Assembly (NCBI GenBank): GCA_029531795.1
Contig: JAPEIS010000002.1
Coordinates: 2,728,001 to 2,792,000, forward strand
Length of the DNA stretch: 64,000 nt
DNA from: Sclerotinia nivalis
Lineage: Eukaryota; Ascomycota; Leotiomycetes; Helotiales; Sclerotiniaceae
Reading direction: 5' to 3'
The position numbers and the translations under genes are program-made. Of the stretch, positions 10,790 to 22,808 are shown piece after piece; position 1 is the stretch's first letter; each line of letters starts with the position of its first letter. The notes under the pieces were generated by a model. The model ran no database searches and was not told the origin of the DNA. It saw only the letters and a list, made by a program, of their open reading frames with translations.

Positions 10790-13196
10790 CTATTTCCGCG
10801 CCTGAGTCTCATTCTTCCCATTTCCATGGGTCAGATCAGAAACCCAGCCCTTTAAGTCGTCCAGTTCTCCCTTAAACCATGCCCACCAATTCTTCGCATC
10901 ATTTGTCGTACTACTTTCGTCTCCCACTACTGGTCTGTCCACATTTGGGTCTTCCGAGTCTTCTGGTGTATCAACACCTACCATATGTGGAGGGACCACA
11001 TTAGGATCTGCTGCAGAACTAGCTTCAATCGGCGATATAGATAGAGTTCCATTTGTTGGAGAGTCTAATTTCGAAGGAACCGGCTCTGGATCTGCGGCAG
11101 AACTAGCTTCAATCGGCGATATAGATAGAGTTCCATTTGTTGGAGAGTCTAATTTCGAAGGAACCGGCTCTGGATCAGCAGGTTCGGGAGGATATGTGTC
11201 GGGCGAGTGAAGTCCAATAGGCTTGAGTGGGAGACGTAGTGTACCGTTATTAGGTTTGGGTGTAAGAGCGAGAGAGTCACAAATTATATTGTATACCTCA
11301 ATATTTTCTATATCATATTAGTATGGCTTGGCTCTGGAAGACGGTAGAGAACTTACGAAAAGGCTCAACGCGGCTATTTGGCTCATGCGGGAAAGCAGGG
11401 CCTCTAGCGATGAAAATAGCCCTCATGAGCGGATGTTCATGATCGTAGCCATGCAGACCTCGAGGATGATAGACAATGCCTTTTGCCTTTGCTTCAACTA
11501 CATCAAATTCATCCTTCGTGACAATTGCCCAACCAGTCTTTGGAACAATCCATAGGGGAGCGATTCGTTCATTCTTGGAGAAATGATAACGTTCAGGCAT
11601 ATTGACATCACGTAGGTAGACCTCAAAATTGGGATTAATGGCAGCTTCTACAGCCAAACTATCGTAAAGACCTTGAAGGTGCGCAGGATCCTTTGGCCGA
11701 AGTCCATACAAGGGCCAGCCGTCAGTGTGCTGAATTAGACTGGTATCAACGATATCTTCCAATTGAATAAGGCGGTTTGTGTCTGTAGTAGCCATTCCAT
11801 GATCTGAAACAACGACAACGTTAACAATATTTGTCAAGTTCCTTGCCTCTAGTCCTTGAAACAGTTGATCAAGCATAGTGTCAACTTCTGATATTGTTGT
11901 CCTAATTTCAGTACTATTTGGTCCATAAAGATGACCATGCTGATCAACATTGGGCACGTACGCTGCGATGAGTTGAGGTCTCATATCAGCTATTTCTGCT
12001 TGGTTATCTTCCTGACCAGGCTTGTCCAGAAGCTCAAGTACTCGGCTGACCTTATTCGACAGCAATTCTTTCCCGTTGTATTTATCCAAGTATGCCGGCT
12101 CCACATCCATAATATGTGCTTCGCTCCCTGGCCACATGTGAATGGCAGTTCTAATTCCTTGGTTTTCAGCAGTGACCCAGAGAGGTTCACCGCCCCACCA
12201 TTTCTTGTTCATCGCTTCAGATTTGGTGTAGTAGAACTTTTCTTGTAGCTCTTTGTCCCAGAATGTATTTCCCACAACTCCATGTGATTCTGGGTAAAGA
12301 CCAGTAACCAATGTATAATGGTTTGGGAAGGTGACAGAAGGGAAACTAGGCACCATATAGACAGGCGAAATCCCCTCCTCCACAAAAGCATTTAATCTAG
12401 GTGTGATGCCCCGCTTCAAGAAATCGGCTCGGAACCCATCTAAGCTTATCAGAATCGTTGTTGGAGCGAATAAAGCTGTGCCATTGCTCAAAATATTTTG
12501 GTTTACTTTCATGAAACGTGCTTTCAGCGACAATTTCCACGCCACCAATATCAGAGCCACAAAACCTACTGCGATCAGAAGGTATATAGCGCACCAAGCC
12601 CATTTCGCCTTTTTTTGTTGTACTGTCTTGTCCCGTATGTTGAGCAAGCCACGTCTATCGGCATCTTCGCTCTCATCGGTTTCGCTGCTTGAACCTGTCG
12701 CACTGCCTCCTTTCATGCGCCCACCTTCCATCTCGATCATTAACTCTCCGGCCTCGCCATAACTTGCATCTTCCATCAATTTTTCCTTCTTCCTCTGCCT
12801 TCTAATTCTCCTTTGGCGTCGTTTGTCTTCTGGCTCGGCTTCATCGTTCTGGTTTGCGGAACCTCCATCATCGGCTCCAGGTAACAAAACATGGCTCTTA
12901 CTCCATAGACCTCTGAGTCCGGAGCTTATTCCTTCCAATGCGCTCCCTCTCCTCTTCCCGCCCTGTCGATTCCTCTCCAATAGCTCGTCCCTTTCTTCTT
13001 CCTCTTCTAATACACCCCGATCGTATTTCCTAATATCCGCCGACGTTCGTGCCCTCTTAAGTACCTTGTCATCATCACTGTCGTCATCTTGACTACTGCG
13101 CTCTGAATGTATAGACGGTGCGTCGTCGTCGTAATTCGATGGAGATAACAGGGAAGCACCCCCGCCCTCGGGTTTCCGAACGACTTTGAACGACAT
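10790..13196 (-). CDS. Membrane-anchored nucleotide pyrophosphatase/phosphodiesterase (ENPP type)
   Basis: Two exons, 13196-11357 and 11307-10790 (49-nt intron with branch site TACTAAT), encode 785 residues. A long acidic and basic cytoplasmic tail (1-198) precedes one membrane segment at about 199-222, so this is a type II membrane protein with its enzyme domain in the lumen or outside. The type I phosphodiesterase core starts at ILISLDGFR (metal ligand D253). The nucleophile Thr lies in PSFPSVTFPNHYTLVTGLYPESHG (about T289), and further ligands in YVPNVDQHGHLYGP, VVVSDHGM and HGYDHEHP. Splicing yields EPFQNIEVYNIICD, the conserved end of the domain. The C-terminal tail holds two nearly identical 28-residue copies. 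The family hydrolyses nucleotides and related phosphodiesters. Confidence 0.92.
11013..11180. repeat. 84-bp tandem duplication inside the ENPP gene
   Basis: Two adjacent copies, 11013-11096 and 11097-11180, are identical except for the last few bases. The 84-bp unit is a multiple of three and adds a second in-frame copy of a 28-residue Pro/Ser/Glu-rich segment to the protein tail. Confidence 0.95.
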
Positions 13197-14340
13197 TCGT
13201 GCCTAGGGTTTGCCACTCACGTAAAAAGATATGTGCACGCCCTTCCTATCATATTGTTATGAGCGCACCACAATATGCTACGAAGGATGGAAACAAATTA
13301 GAAGTGTTCTAGAAGTCTGAATGCTAGGGAGCGGCTGGCGAATTCTAAGATTCATTGCTTTGTATAAGCCTGAAGATTAAGGCATAAGTTCACATTTTCT
13401 CTGTCTTGCACTACCTTGAGTTACCTTGATTAATACATGAAAGCTGTTTATCGCAACGCAGGTGAGAATGAACAACTTAGCTAGTTAAGGAAATCAATAA
13501 ACTGTGGGGATGTGGAAACAATGGTCCGAGTATACTCAATATCCTGATGCATGGGAACAAGAGGGGCAAGTGGAAGATGTATATCCTCCAACTTTGGTGA
13601 AACTTCAAAACATCCATTATCGGAGTTATCAGTTATTTCTTCTCACAATCCTATTTCTGAGATCTACCATATTTGCCTCGAGTGGGGGTCCTTCTGCACA
13701 TAAAATGTTTTAGTCATGTTGCTCAACTTAATCTACATTTTCGTCGTTTCCTCTCCGTACTCCCACCCTATTCATGATATCCTATCATCATTCAACTATT
13801 CTCATATTGTTATTGAGACCGAGTGGGATGGCTTTAACTTCCTATTAGTCAAAGCCTGTCATACAATTGCACTAATCCTTTCCTTTGCGCGCGAATTTCA
13901 TGGGCAAGTTGAGGGGGCTGTCACGATGAGGGATTTTATATCCAACTCGCAAAGCAAAAATCCCGCAAGCTTTTTTGTAGATCACTATTGTAGATGAATG
14001 CGATCTCGCTGCCAGCGGGATGTGAAGAGTATATCTTCCTTCTCTCTTCATGCTTTGCATCTAAATCCAACTATCTCTTCAACCTACATCAGAAAGCCCC
14101 GACAACAAACACCTCATTGCACTCTACTTGCCCCTTAACGAAAATTGGACCATAAAAGAATAACTGACATGGAGCCAGTCTCCTGTATGGTATTTGGAAT
14201 TGGAGTTTTTGTTACTATGATTTTTTTGCAACTGATGCAGGAGAAAAACAACTAATCATTGATCGAAGTACCAACGTATATTTACCATTCCTACTGTCTC
14301 AATATAGATTGATGCTAACATGCTTGCAGACACAGAGCTT
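13197..14340. other. Intergenic region upstream of the ENPP gene
   Basis: It lies between the ENPP start and the permease stop, both on the minus strand. Short open frames occur at 13504-13997 but have no coding character. No repeat or RNA is recognised. Confidence 0.5.
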
Positions 14341-16245
14341 TCACTGGGTCACTTCAGAGGTTACAAGAGCCCCAATTCCTGCCAGCTCGCCTTTCGTCTC
14401 GAAAGACTTCGGCCTGTTCTTTCCGTCATCTGAACTATCTTCGACACCTTTCACAATTTCTTCTGGGTCTGTACCCATCATATGATGCTAGGATTACCCG
14501 TGTTAGCCTTCGTGGCTGGAATGTTGGTATGGGACGTATGTAACTTACCTCGACATTAATCACAGGTCCCTTGAACCATTTATGTGCTGACACAAACCAC
14601 CAGATCATTACCATACTCATCGCTGAATCCATTATTAGCCGCCGAAGATGGATACAATAGAGCAAGATTTAGAGATACTTACGACCGAAATATACAGCCA
14701 CTGTCCAGTTCATCAACGAGGCAGTAAGGTCATTGCCTTTATATGCCGGAAAGCAGAGAATCGGCATCATTACAAGAATAAAAGAAGAGGCGGCTATTCC
14801 GATTGGCTTACTGAATTTACCAAGATGCCATGGTCCACGTCTAAATCTATCCCCAACGAAGAATACTCGAATGAAGATAGGGATGGTAAAAGCTACGTAA
14901 GCTGCGATAGCGCCGACGGAGAAGATCGCGCCAATGGCTACAGTTCCGCCGAAGATCAACAACAAGAGAAGGCAGCCTATGACTGTATTGAACCACACGG
15001 CGTTGACTGGAGTATAAGTATGCTGATTAATTTTCTTGATCCACCAAGAGCATGGAAAGCAATCATCTCGGGCATAAGCAAACGTTACGCGGGAAGCGGC
15101 CACCATGCATCCTTGGCCCATAAAGAATCCGCACATGATAGTCATGGCAAGAATAGCAAGCGCAATCTTCTGTGGCATCACTTGGACGAGGTACGATGCC
15201 CATGGCTGTCCGAGTGGGGAATCAAGAACCTCGGTAATATCGATGACAGTGTAAGCAACGACAAGCTGCAAAGCCCATCCCATAAGACCTCCAATCCCAC
15301 TAGTCAGGACGATAGCTCGTGGAGCTGCGATGTTGGCGTTACTACACTCCTCCGAGAGATGAAAAGGAGCATCGTATCCAGACATCGTCCAAATAATGGC
15401 GATAAAAGACATCAAAACCGCGACTCCATCTGGCCAATCAGTGCCATTCTGAATAGACCAGACTTTCTTCGAAGGAAAGAATTTAGGCGTTGTGGCAGTC
15501 CCGGTGACTGACGTTGGAATCATGATGATTACCACCAACAAAGCTATCATATTCAATGTCGATCCAAACGAATTGAACTTCGCAATCCATAATGTTGGCA
15601 TACTTGATATACATGCATGAATGATCATGATCAAGACCGTCAATAGAAATGTCTGATAATTGGTTGGCTCATACTCGGGATGGGTGATTGAGGCCGCAGC
15701 AAGAACCATGGCGGCGAGCGCATAGTCCACACTTGGTGCTCCTGTGATTTGTACCATCCAATTGGACCATCCTGTTATCCAAGCTGCGAAAGGGCCCCAG
15801 CCTGGGGGAGCGAGTACCGCAGCAGCATAATATAATCCACCACTATCAAAATTTAGCGTTTTCATCTTTGGACATCATCCAAGAACACTTACCTAGTCGG
15901 CATACTCGAACACAATTCAGCCATTCCCATAGCGACACACTGAATGAAAACCCAACTAATCAACCACCCCCAAACCATTCCTCCAGTACCAGCATATCCC
16001 ATCCCATAATACAACGTGCTTGCGAAACTGGGCAGCAATCCCAATACTGCGAACGAAACACAAAAGGTTGTCCATAGTGAAAATTCTCGTTTGAACTCTT
16101 GTTTATAACCCAAAGCCGTCAGTGCAGCTTCATCCGCACTCAAGCCTTCGAGATTCGAGGCATCTCTGACAGACAACACTGTTGTGACAGAGGGGCGACT
16201 TATATGAGCCGATGCATTGCTTTTCGAATGTGACAAAGTGGCCAT
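14341..16245 (-). CDS. Amino-acid/GABA/choline-type permease (APC superfamily)
   Basis: Four exons (16245-15893, 15842-14683, 14622-14549, 14487-14341) with introns of 50, 60 and 61 nt encode 577 residues. The first junction restores AELCSSMPTSGGLYYAAAVLAPPGWGPFAAWITGW, the signature of fungal GABA/choline permeases of the Uga4/Hnm1 type. The chain is hydrophobic with about 12 membrane segments. An N-terminal cytoplasmic tail carries the usual ALGYKQEFKREFSLWTTFCVSFAVLGLLPS entry, and SGYDAPFHLSEEC is also typical. The last two small exons encode the final membrane segment (MVMIWWFVSAHKWFKGP) and a hydrophilic tail. The protein should import amines or amino acids by proton symport. A long open frame on the opposite strand is a shadow. 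Confidence 0.93.
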
Positions 16246-17588
16246 CTTCAATCTGAGGATGATTGTTTTAAATCAAGAGAAGATTTCGTGGACGTGGCAT
16301 ATCTATGTAGTACAACGGACGCTTATTAATTGTCTGCAGCCTGAAGGGCATGTCAGGATTCCATTTGAAGCGTGTTTGCTCATAGGGCGGAAGGGGTCGT
16401 ACAGCAGCTATCAGATATTATACTTAATAAGGAAGGTTTAGCCTGAACCCCCTGCTATCAAGAGGTGGCATCGGGTAGATTTCTCTTGATGGTTTCATTT
16501 TCCTTTCCTTTATCTTTATCTTGGTCTAGATTTTATTTGGTCTCTCCAGCTTCATATGTCCCTCTGATTCTGATCGTTGAATTTTTCCATCTTTCATATA
16601 TGTATATAAAGGTACATTGTCAGCTCATTTCGAGAGTCTTTATCATCCATTTGAAATGATCATTGAACAAAATTCAACAAACATATATCATTTGAAGAAA
16701 CTATCACATTGTCACGACGTCAGGCCAGTGGTAAAACTGCCCGCAAGATACACAATCCGATGCTTATCTTTTATCTCGCACCAATCAACCTTCCTTACCA
16801 CGCCTTATCAGCATGCAGCTTCGGGGTTTAATTCCGGCACAACGTTTGGAAGACCTCTTATCCTATCTTGGATGTGGAAATAGAAGAACCAACATCCTTT
16901 CCCATGCATTTCTTCATCTTTTTGCCAGGATACTGCAACTTCACTTATTACAATAACATCGCTCTCCAATCTCGATCTTTCTGACTAAGTCACTTGCAAA
17001 ACTCCTAGGTATACAGAATATATAAATAAACCTCCGCAGGTTCAGTCAATATCCCGTTCCAAACCAAACTCCACTTCCCACGAAAATGTGGGGAAAGATA
17101 ACCACCCCAATTTACGTAACCCTCCCCTATCAATATCAAGACGTCAGCCCTCGGCCTGCTCAGATACCATTGCACTCCTACATGTAAAGTTGAAATAAAC
17201 ATCAGCTCCAGATCATGCATAACAGGATTAAAAAAGCGAATTTTATGGAGAAGTGCCTGGTATCAATCCCAACAACTCGGCCAAAACTATCCCTTGGATT
17301 CGTCCTCAACTGACATTGATTTTCGTTGGAGATTTGAGGATATCTTATAATGCTACTATAAAATACTCGTATAGTGCAATGCACGGCTGTTAATCGGCTC
17401 ATTTGCGCTCAAACCACCAACTAAAACCTCCTACACCCCTCGAAAGCTTCTTCAAAGTCCCAATCCCAGTATGTCCGCTGTAGAGTCACCTCTGTTTGTG
17501 GTACATATAGTCATCGTAGCAGACAAAAGGCAACGTGAGTGCAAGATGTACACCGGATGGAAACTTAGGATAGATAAAACATCCCGTG
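16246..17588. other. Intergenic region upstream of the permease
   Basis: Permease promoter side. Several short open frames on both strands lack protein-like composition, and no recognisable element is seen. Confidence 0.5.
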
Positions 17589-18109
17589 TCACGCAATATG
17601 TTGCAGTAGAGTATGACGTAAGAAGATGCAATGTAGACTGATTATTTTGACATCTGTTTGGAGTGAGGTCGTGGAAAATAGTTCCAAGACCAGAGTGCTT
17701 GTCTGAAAGTTTGAAGATAGAATTCTTTGGTGCTTGGGAAACCCAATGCTCTTCACTAATTTAACGGCTCTCTTGTACATAGGCAAATTGTAAAAAGAGG
17801 GAGTGATATAACAATGAAGCATCTGAGAACGAGACAAGATGATGCGATTGTGGAAAGCATGTGGATAGATATTCGTCGCTGGCGTGTCCACCTTGGGATC
17901 AACATTCCGTTCTTTGAATGCGCCGAGAGCATCAAAGTAGCGCAATAAGGCTGTGAATGGTAATATCTATTGAGCACTTTGCAGAAGTGTTACATGGAGA
18001 CGTTATAAGAAACCTGCCTACCTTTTGGTTGGTTTATCCAGATATAGCTCAACCTCGACGCAAGTGCCAAGCGACTCACATCACCTTCATCTTCCCAGGT
18101 CTCATACAT
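17589..18109 (-). CDS. Possible small two-exon gene, unknown product
   Basis: Exons 18109-18022 and 17950-17589 (71-nt intron, donor GTAGGC, acceptor CACAG) would encode 149 residues. An in-frame stop lies just before the ATG. The joined stretch TWEDEGDVSRLALASRL..IWINQPK plus ALLRYFDALGAFKERNVDPKVD looks protein-like, with balanced composition and helix pattern across the junction. The C-terminal third is less convincing and may be intron or decayed sequence. I recognise no family. A further open frame upstream (18278-18565, minus) encodes a hydrophobic segment followed by FKDDESLLGSFVSTDHW, and might belong to the same broken gene. The model is speculative. Confidence 0.3.
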
Positions 18110-18542
18110 TTATCAAACAATACTAGAAGACTGAAAAACAATCCAACGGGAAGGAATTCTGCAAGTCCAACGTGGGGAGCTCCATGTTTCTGGAGCAGTT
18201 TTCAATACATACTCTTCGGTACTCTCTTGTATGTCGCTGTTCATGGTATTAAATTGGATAACAAACTTGCATGACGCTCATGAAAGTTGCAGAAGATACT
18301 GCTCAAATGCCCAAAATATGAAGGTAGTGAAATCGTGGCGCCAATGATCCGTTGATACAAATGAACCCAACAAGCTCTCATCGTCCTTGAATGAAGGCCT
18401 AATTGATCTTAAAATGTCAACGTTCACCCAACCAAAAGCCACTGCATCATCAATTAAACGCACATGTAAACCTAGAATGAAAAATATCGCGCTTAAACAG
18501 GCCAATGCACAAATTCCATATACATAACAGTGTACGACTGTT
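18110..18542 (-). other. Gap with a possible exon of a membrane protein
   Basis: On the minus strand an open frame from about 18565 to 18278 gives one hydrophobic helix and a soluble stretch. It overlaps the end of the deaminase gene by about 20 bp. No splice model joins it cleanly to the gene below, so it stays unresolved. Confidence 0.25.
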
Positions 18543-19067
18543 TTATCCACCAGATGCCGGAACATGTCCTGCTGTAGCAACCTCCAAGATTTCTTCCTCT
18601 AATCCTTTCACCAGCAATACCTCAATGCCCGCATCTTCCAACTTTCTCCTCCCTTCGTTATCGCCCACAAATTTCTCTGGCTCTCTCACGCCAACCACCA
18701 CCTTTCGAATTCCTTTCCCAGTTTCACCTAGCTTCAAGATTCTCTCTAAACAACTAACATTCCCACTCAACCTCTTTGCGCATGGCTCCATTGTAGTATA
18801 TAATATTGTATGTTCTGGCAAAATGTCTGCGAGCTGATCTTCAGGTATATTGTGAGCTTTTGAGAGCTTTATGAAGCAACATTGTTCTGCGTGTGTATTG
18901 CCAGGGCATTCTAGTGTATAACCTGTTGCTATAACAGTGTTTGTAGAAGCATTGAGAAGTAATGCGCCAACGCGAAAATTGGTAGGTTTAGGTGGAGATA
19001 GTCGGGCAAGGTCGAGGGCTTGACGGAGGTAGGTAAGGTGATCTGCAGATACTTTTCCTGTTTCCAT
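18543..19067 (-). CDS. Cytidine/deoxycytidylate-type deaminase, probably riboflavin DRAP deaminase
   Basis: A single exon of 174 residues. The zinc and catalytic residues of the CDA superfamily are present: H59-A-E61 in NTHAEQCC and TMEPC96AKRLSGNVSC106. The N-terminal YLRQALDLARLSPPKPTNFRVGALLL and the later FVGDNEGRRKLEDAGIEV resemble the fungal deaminases that act on 2,5-diamino-6-ribitylamino-pyrimidinone phosphate in riboflavin synthesis (the Rib2 deaminase domain and its relatives). A different nucleobase or nucleotide deaminase cannot be excluded. The ATG at 19067 was chosen because the open frame upstream of it begins only with a TTG codon. The gene is divergent from the WD40 gene. 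Confidence 0.85.
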   Translation of the reverse strand: METGKVSADHLTYLRQALDLARLSPPKPTNFRVGALLLNASTNTVIATGYTLECPGNTHAEQCCFIKLSKAHNIPEDQLADILPEHTILYTTMEPCAKRLSGNVSCLERILKLGETGKGIRKVVVGVREPEKFVGDNEGRRKLEDAGIEVLLVKGLEEEILEVATAGHVPASGG

Positions 19068-19609
19068 TCTCAAACAATGCCTTTCAGCTGTTGCATCTGT
19101 TTTCCTTTCACTTCAGCTCAAGACATTATCGATGTCTGTTCTATAATTCTGCCATTTTAGGCGACACCGCTTTCTTAGGCATTTCATTCAGGGCTCTTCA
19201 CTCATTTGGAACACGACATTGAACCCTGAAAATCCGAACTTCGGCGTACCCCAGGCGAGTTTCATGAAAGTTCACGATTACGTCAAAGGAAATGGGATAA
19301 GGACAGAAGCCAATAGGAATTAATTGGTACCTCGTGTCTACCACATCTATTGACGACTTTCTATAGTCATTCATTATGTTAGAATCAAGTCCATTCAAAA
19401 TGTCCATAAAACCATAAAGTTTTGGATGCAAACACTCATTTCCATCGCCAAAAGCCTAAATTTTTGGAAACCCCCCCCCGGAAAAGAGCGGAATGTGGTG
19501 AGCGAAGAGGAAGTGACCACACATTTTGCACAAAACTGCTCGCAGCTTATTATTTAATCTACTTACACGAGCTTTCAAAACCTACTGGATTTTTGGCCGC
19601 GGAGACAAA
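19068..19609. promoter_or_regulatory. Divergent promoter region (deaminase / WD40 protein)
   Basis: It is 542 bp between two divergent starts and contains a run of nine C near 19472-19480. No defined TATA box or factor site was identified. Confidence 0.45.
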
Positions 19610-22600
19610 ATGGCTGATGCAGAATTGCCGAGTATGAAAGTGACAGATGGGCGTTTGAAGGGCAGCAAGGAGCAACAACAAGCTATTGGGTCTCCAACGA
19701 CCGAAGGAGGGAGACGAGGCTCTGCAACTTCATCGGAAGGTAGGGCGACCAATTTACATATCATTATTGGCCATATAATACTTTGAGGGAAATATTATAA
19801 GTGTTACTGCTGTTTATCAGATGCAATGTGCTGATGCAAGTTTTGTTTCTAGACAATGGGCATTCCACAACTCCAAAGAAGTCTCCAATAAAGTTCATTC
19901 GAAATGGAGTAGCCAACAAAGAAAATGGAAGTGACACAGCATCTGCACAACCTTCTTCTGCTATCGACCCTCTCTCGCATGTATGTGGCTTCAGATTTAC
20001 TCTTTGGATCTATATGAACAACCATATCAGCCTGAAGGTCGCATTTACTGACCGACATGTAGCATATACTGAAGCGTACGAATACCGAGAACACAGTACC
20101 CCAAAAACTTCGAAATGCTCCTACCTCAGGAAGTGTTCTTCCAGAGCTCTCAGAGCCAGGGAGTCCTGACACAGGTTCCCCTGGTAGGCAATTGACCCCG
20201 GAGAGTCGCAACGATAGTAATCTGGCAAAAGACAGGAAGTAAGTCTACGTTTAGTACGATCGGACATACAGACCCTTGCTTGCAGGATTGCCTACTGTGC
20301 CCTCATGGCTGCTTATGTTGGCGAGAGTTGGGTATTGATTATCATTATGAGAGCTAATCAACGAAATCGTGCAGGAAAGGAGTCTCGTTCCTGAATCGTT
20401 TCAATATATTAGGGGGAAGGAAGAATGAGGAGTCAGGGATGGATGGCGACGAGTGCGAATTGGACGATCCACGCACCGAAGGCATGAATGCCCATGTCTT
20501 TTCCTCGTCAATAGGTGCAAACGGCTATATCCCGAGACATAAGGAGCCACCACGATATATTAAGGTCCGAGCCCATAATAAGAAGACTATGGAGTTTAAT
20601 CGCATGTTTCTAGCCCAGGAATTGAGTGGCACAAAAATTCTATCAAAGGAAGAGATAGTACAGAGTCCGACGACTTCAGAACACCCTAACAAGTTATCGA
20701 AACCACCAAAGTCAAACGGCGCAGTGTGGGCAGCCGAGTTTAGCAAAGATGGGAAATATTTCGCCGCGGCAGGGAAGGATCGAGTGGTTCGAGTTTGGGC
20801 AGTAATATCAACCGCGGAGGAGCGGCGAGCACATGAATTTGACGAAGATGGTGAAAAGTTGAGCGCTCCTGTCTTCAAATCTAAGCCGATACAGGAATTT
20901 GAGGGCCATACTATGGATGTTTTGGATCTTAGTTGGAGCAAAAACAATTTTTTACTGTCTTCTTCAATGGACAAGACCGTACGATTATGGCATATAAGCA
21001 GGCCAGAGTGTTTGTGCACTTTTAACCACAAGGATTTCGTTACGTCAATAGCGTTTCATCCACGCGACGATCGCTTTTTCTTGGCTGGGTCACTAGACTC
21101 GATTCTTCGGCTTTGGAGTATTCCCGACAAAGGTGTTGCCTTTTGGAATCAATTACCTGGTCTCATAACGGCTGTGGCGTTCAGCCCAGATGGCAAGACA
21201 GCTATAGCTGGTGTTCTTAGTGGCATCTGTTTGTTCTACGAAACCGAAGGCTTGAAGTACCACACTCAAATTCATGTCAGGTCATCACGAGGGAAAAATG
21301 CGAAGGGAAGCAAAATCACTGGTATTCGCACGATTGTTTATCCTCCCAATGACCCGGAAGGCGAAACAAAAGTTTTGATCACTTCCAATGACTCTCGAGT
21401 CCGAATGTACAACCTTCGAGATAAAGCTCTAGAGATGAAGTTTAGAAGCCACGAAAATGCCTACAGTCAAATTACGGCCCAGTTCAGCGATGATGCAAAA
21501 TACGTTATATGCGGTAGTGAGGACCACAAAGCTTACATATGGTCCCTTGGAGTTACGGATAATGAGAGCAAGGATAAAAGACCTTGCGAGTTTTTTGAGG
21601 CTCATTCCGAGGTTGTCACAGCCGCTGTGATGGCGCCGATGAAATCTAGAATACTTCTCAGTGGCTCTGGAGATCCTGTCTACGATTTGTGCAACCCACC
21701 GCCTGTGACTTTACTGAGTAGAGAAGAATCAATTCTTCCCTCGACACCTCGTGCAACTAGTGAAGCAGGAAACCGCGATTCCATTACCGTTCCCGTTGAA
21801 GATTTTCAAGAACCTCAGATCAAAAGGCCTGAACAATCATCTGCTTACCTTGCTAGGTCTAATCACAATGATGGCAATATTATAGTAACCGCAGATTACC
21901 TCGGTCGCATAAAAGTCTTTCGACAAGACTGCGCCTATCAGAAACGACGCAATGATCAATGGGAAACTTCATCTCAGTTTTCCAAAAAGATGCGCGTCCG
22001 TAGCAGCAGTATAATGACTCGCCAAAGTGGTGGATCCCTGTCGCGCCGAACCTCTATCTCCCAGAATTCTATTTCAGGCCCCTTAACGCAGTCTGACAAT
22101 AACATCCTCGACTGGCGCAAGACCGTTTTCAACGATAGACCCAAGACCTCCAGCTCTCATACCAAACCTCCTCTCTTCAGTAACCGAAGTGATCGTAGCA
22201 TCTCGCCCGTCAAATTCAATCGAGCGCCTTACTCATCATCCTCCTCCGCCAATCTCGCAAGTGCCTCCCGTCAACTCCAATATGGTACCGTTGTACCCAC
22301 AACTACGACAACGATAAGTGGTGGTCATGGGCCTCCTTCCATTGCTACAAGTAGCCCCCCTCAATCAATCTTCAAATCACAATCACACCAATCCTTCCCA
22401 AGTCAACCGCCAGCTCCATCCTTCACGCTCAATTCTGCATCACCTCCTCCCAACGGGGAGAGTTTCAGTGCCCAAAAGTTAGATACTACAGGAAAATCGT
22501 ATCAATTTTGGAATATTGCAAATTGGAAAAACAGCTCAACTGCGAACCCAAACATGAACAAATTAGGCCCAGAACGTGGTACCACCTCATCTCGTGGAAA

Positions 22601-22808
22601 CAGTATTGTCTCTAAATTAAGCAGTGATGCGAATTCTGATCTGACAGATGGAAAGCAAGATGTAGGAGGCGAGGCTAGTGATGGCAGTGAACAAATGGTT
22701 GCGTGTAAGAAGTGCGGAGGAAAGGACTTCAGAACTAAAAAGTTTGGAGTGGGCGTAAGTAGGGCACAGAAGCTGGTATGTACAAAGTGTGGGACAGCGA
22801 GTGAGTGA
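19610..22808 (+). CDS. WD40-repeat protein of the WDR44/Dgr2 type with C-terminal zinc ribbon
   Basis: Four exons (19610-19739, 19853-19980, 20063-20238, 20375-22808) encode 955 residues. The small first exons give a low-complexity N-terminus that includes HILKRTNTENTVPQKLR, and then KKGVSFLNRFNILGGRK, as in yeast Dgr2/YMR102C-like proteins. WD repeats run from about residue 250 to 560 (AVWAAEFSKDGKYFAAAGKDRVVRVWAV; LSSSMDKTVRLWHI; FLAGSLDSILRLWSI; AKYVICGSEDHKAYIWSL). A Ser/Pro-rich disordered region follows. The last 40 residues carry CKKCGG..LVCTKCG, two CxxC knuckles likely to bind zinc. Human WDR44 binds Rab11, but the fungal role is poorly defined. The protein is probably cytosolic or membrane-trafficking associated. 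Confidence 0.88.

Noticed and set aside
14648..15511. 287-codon open frame on the plus strand
   Set aside because: It is wholly antisense to permease exons; composition is skewed and the minus-strand protein carries clear APC motifs.
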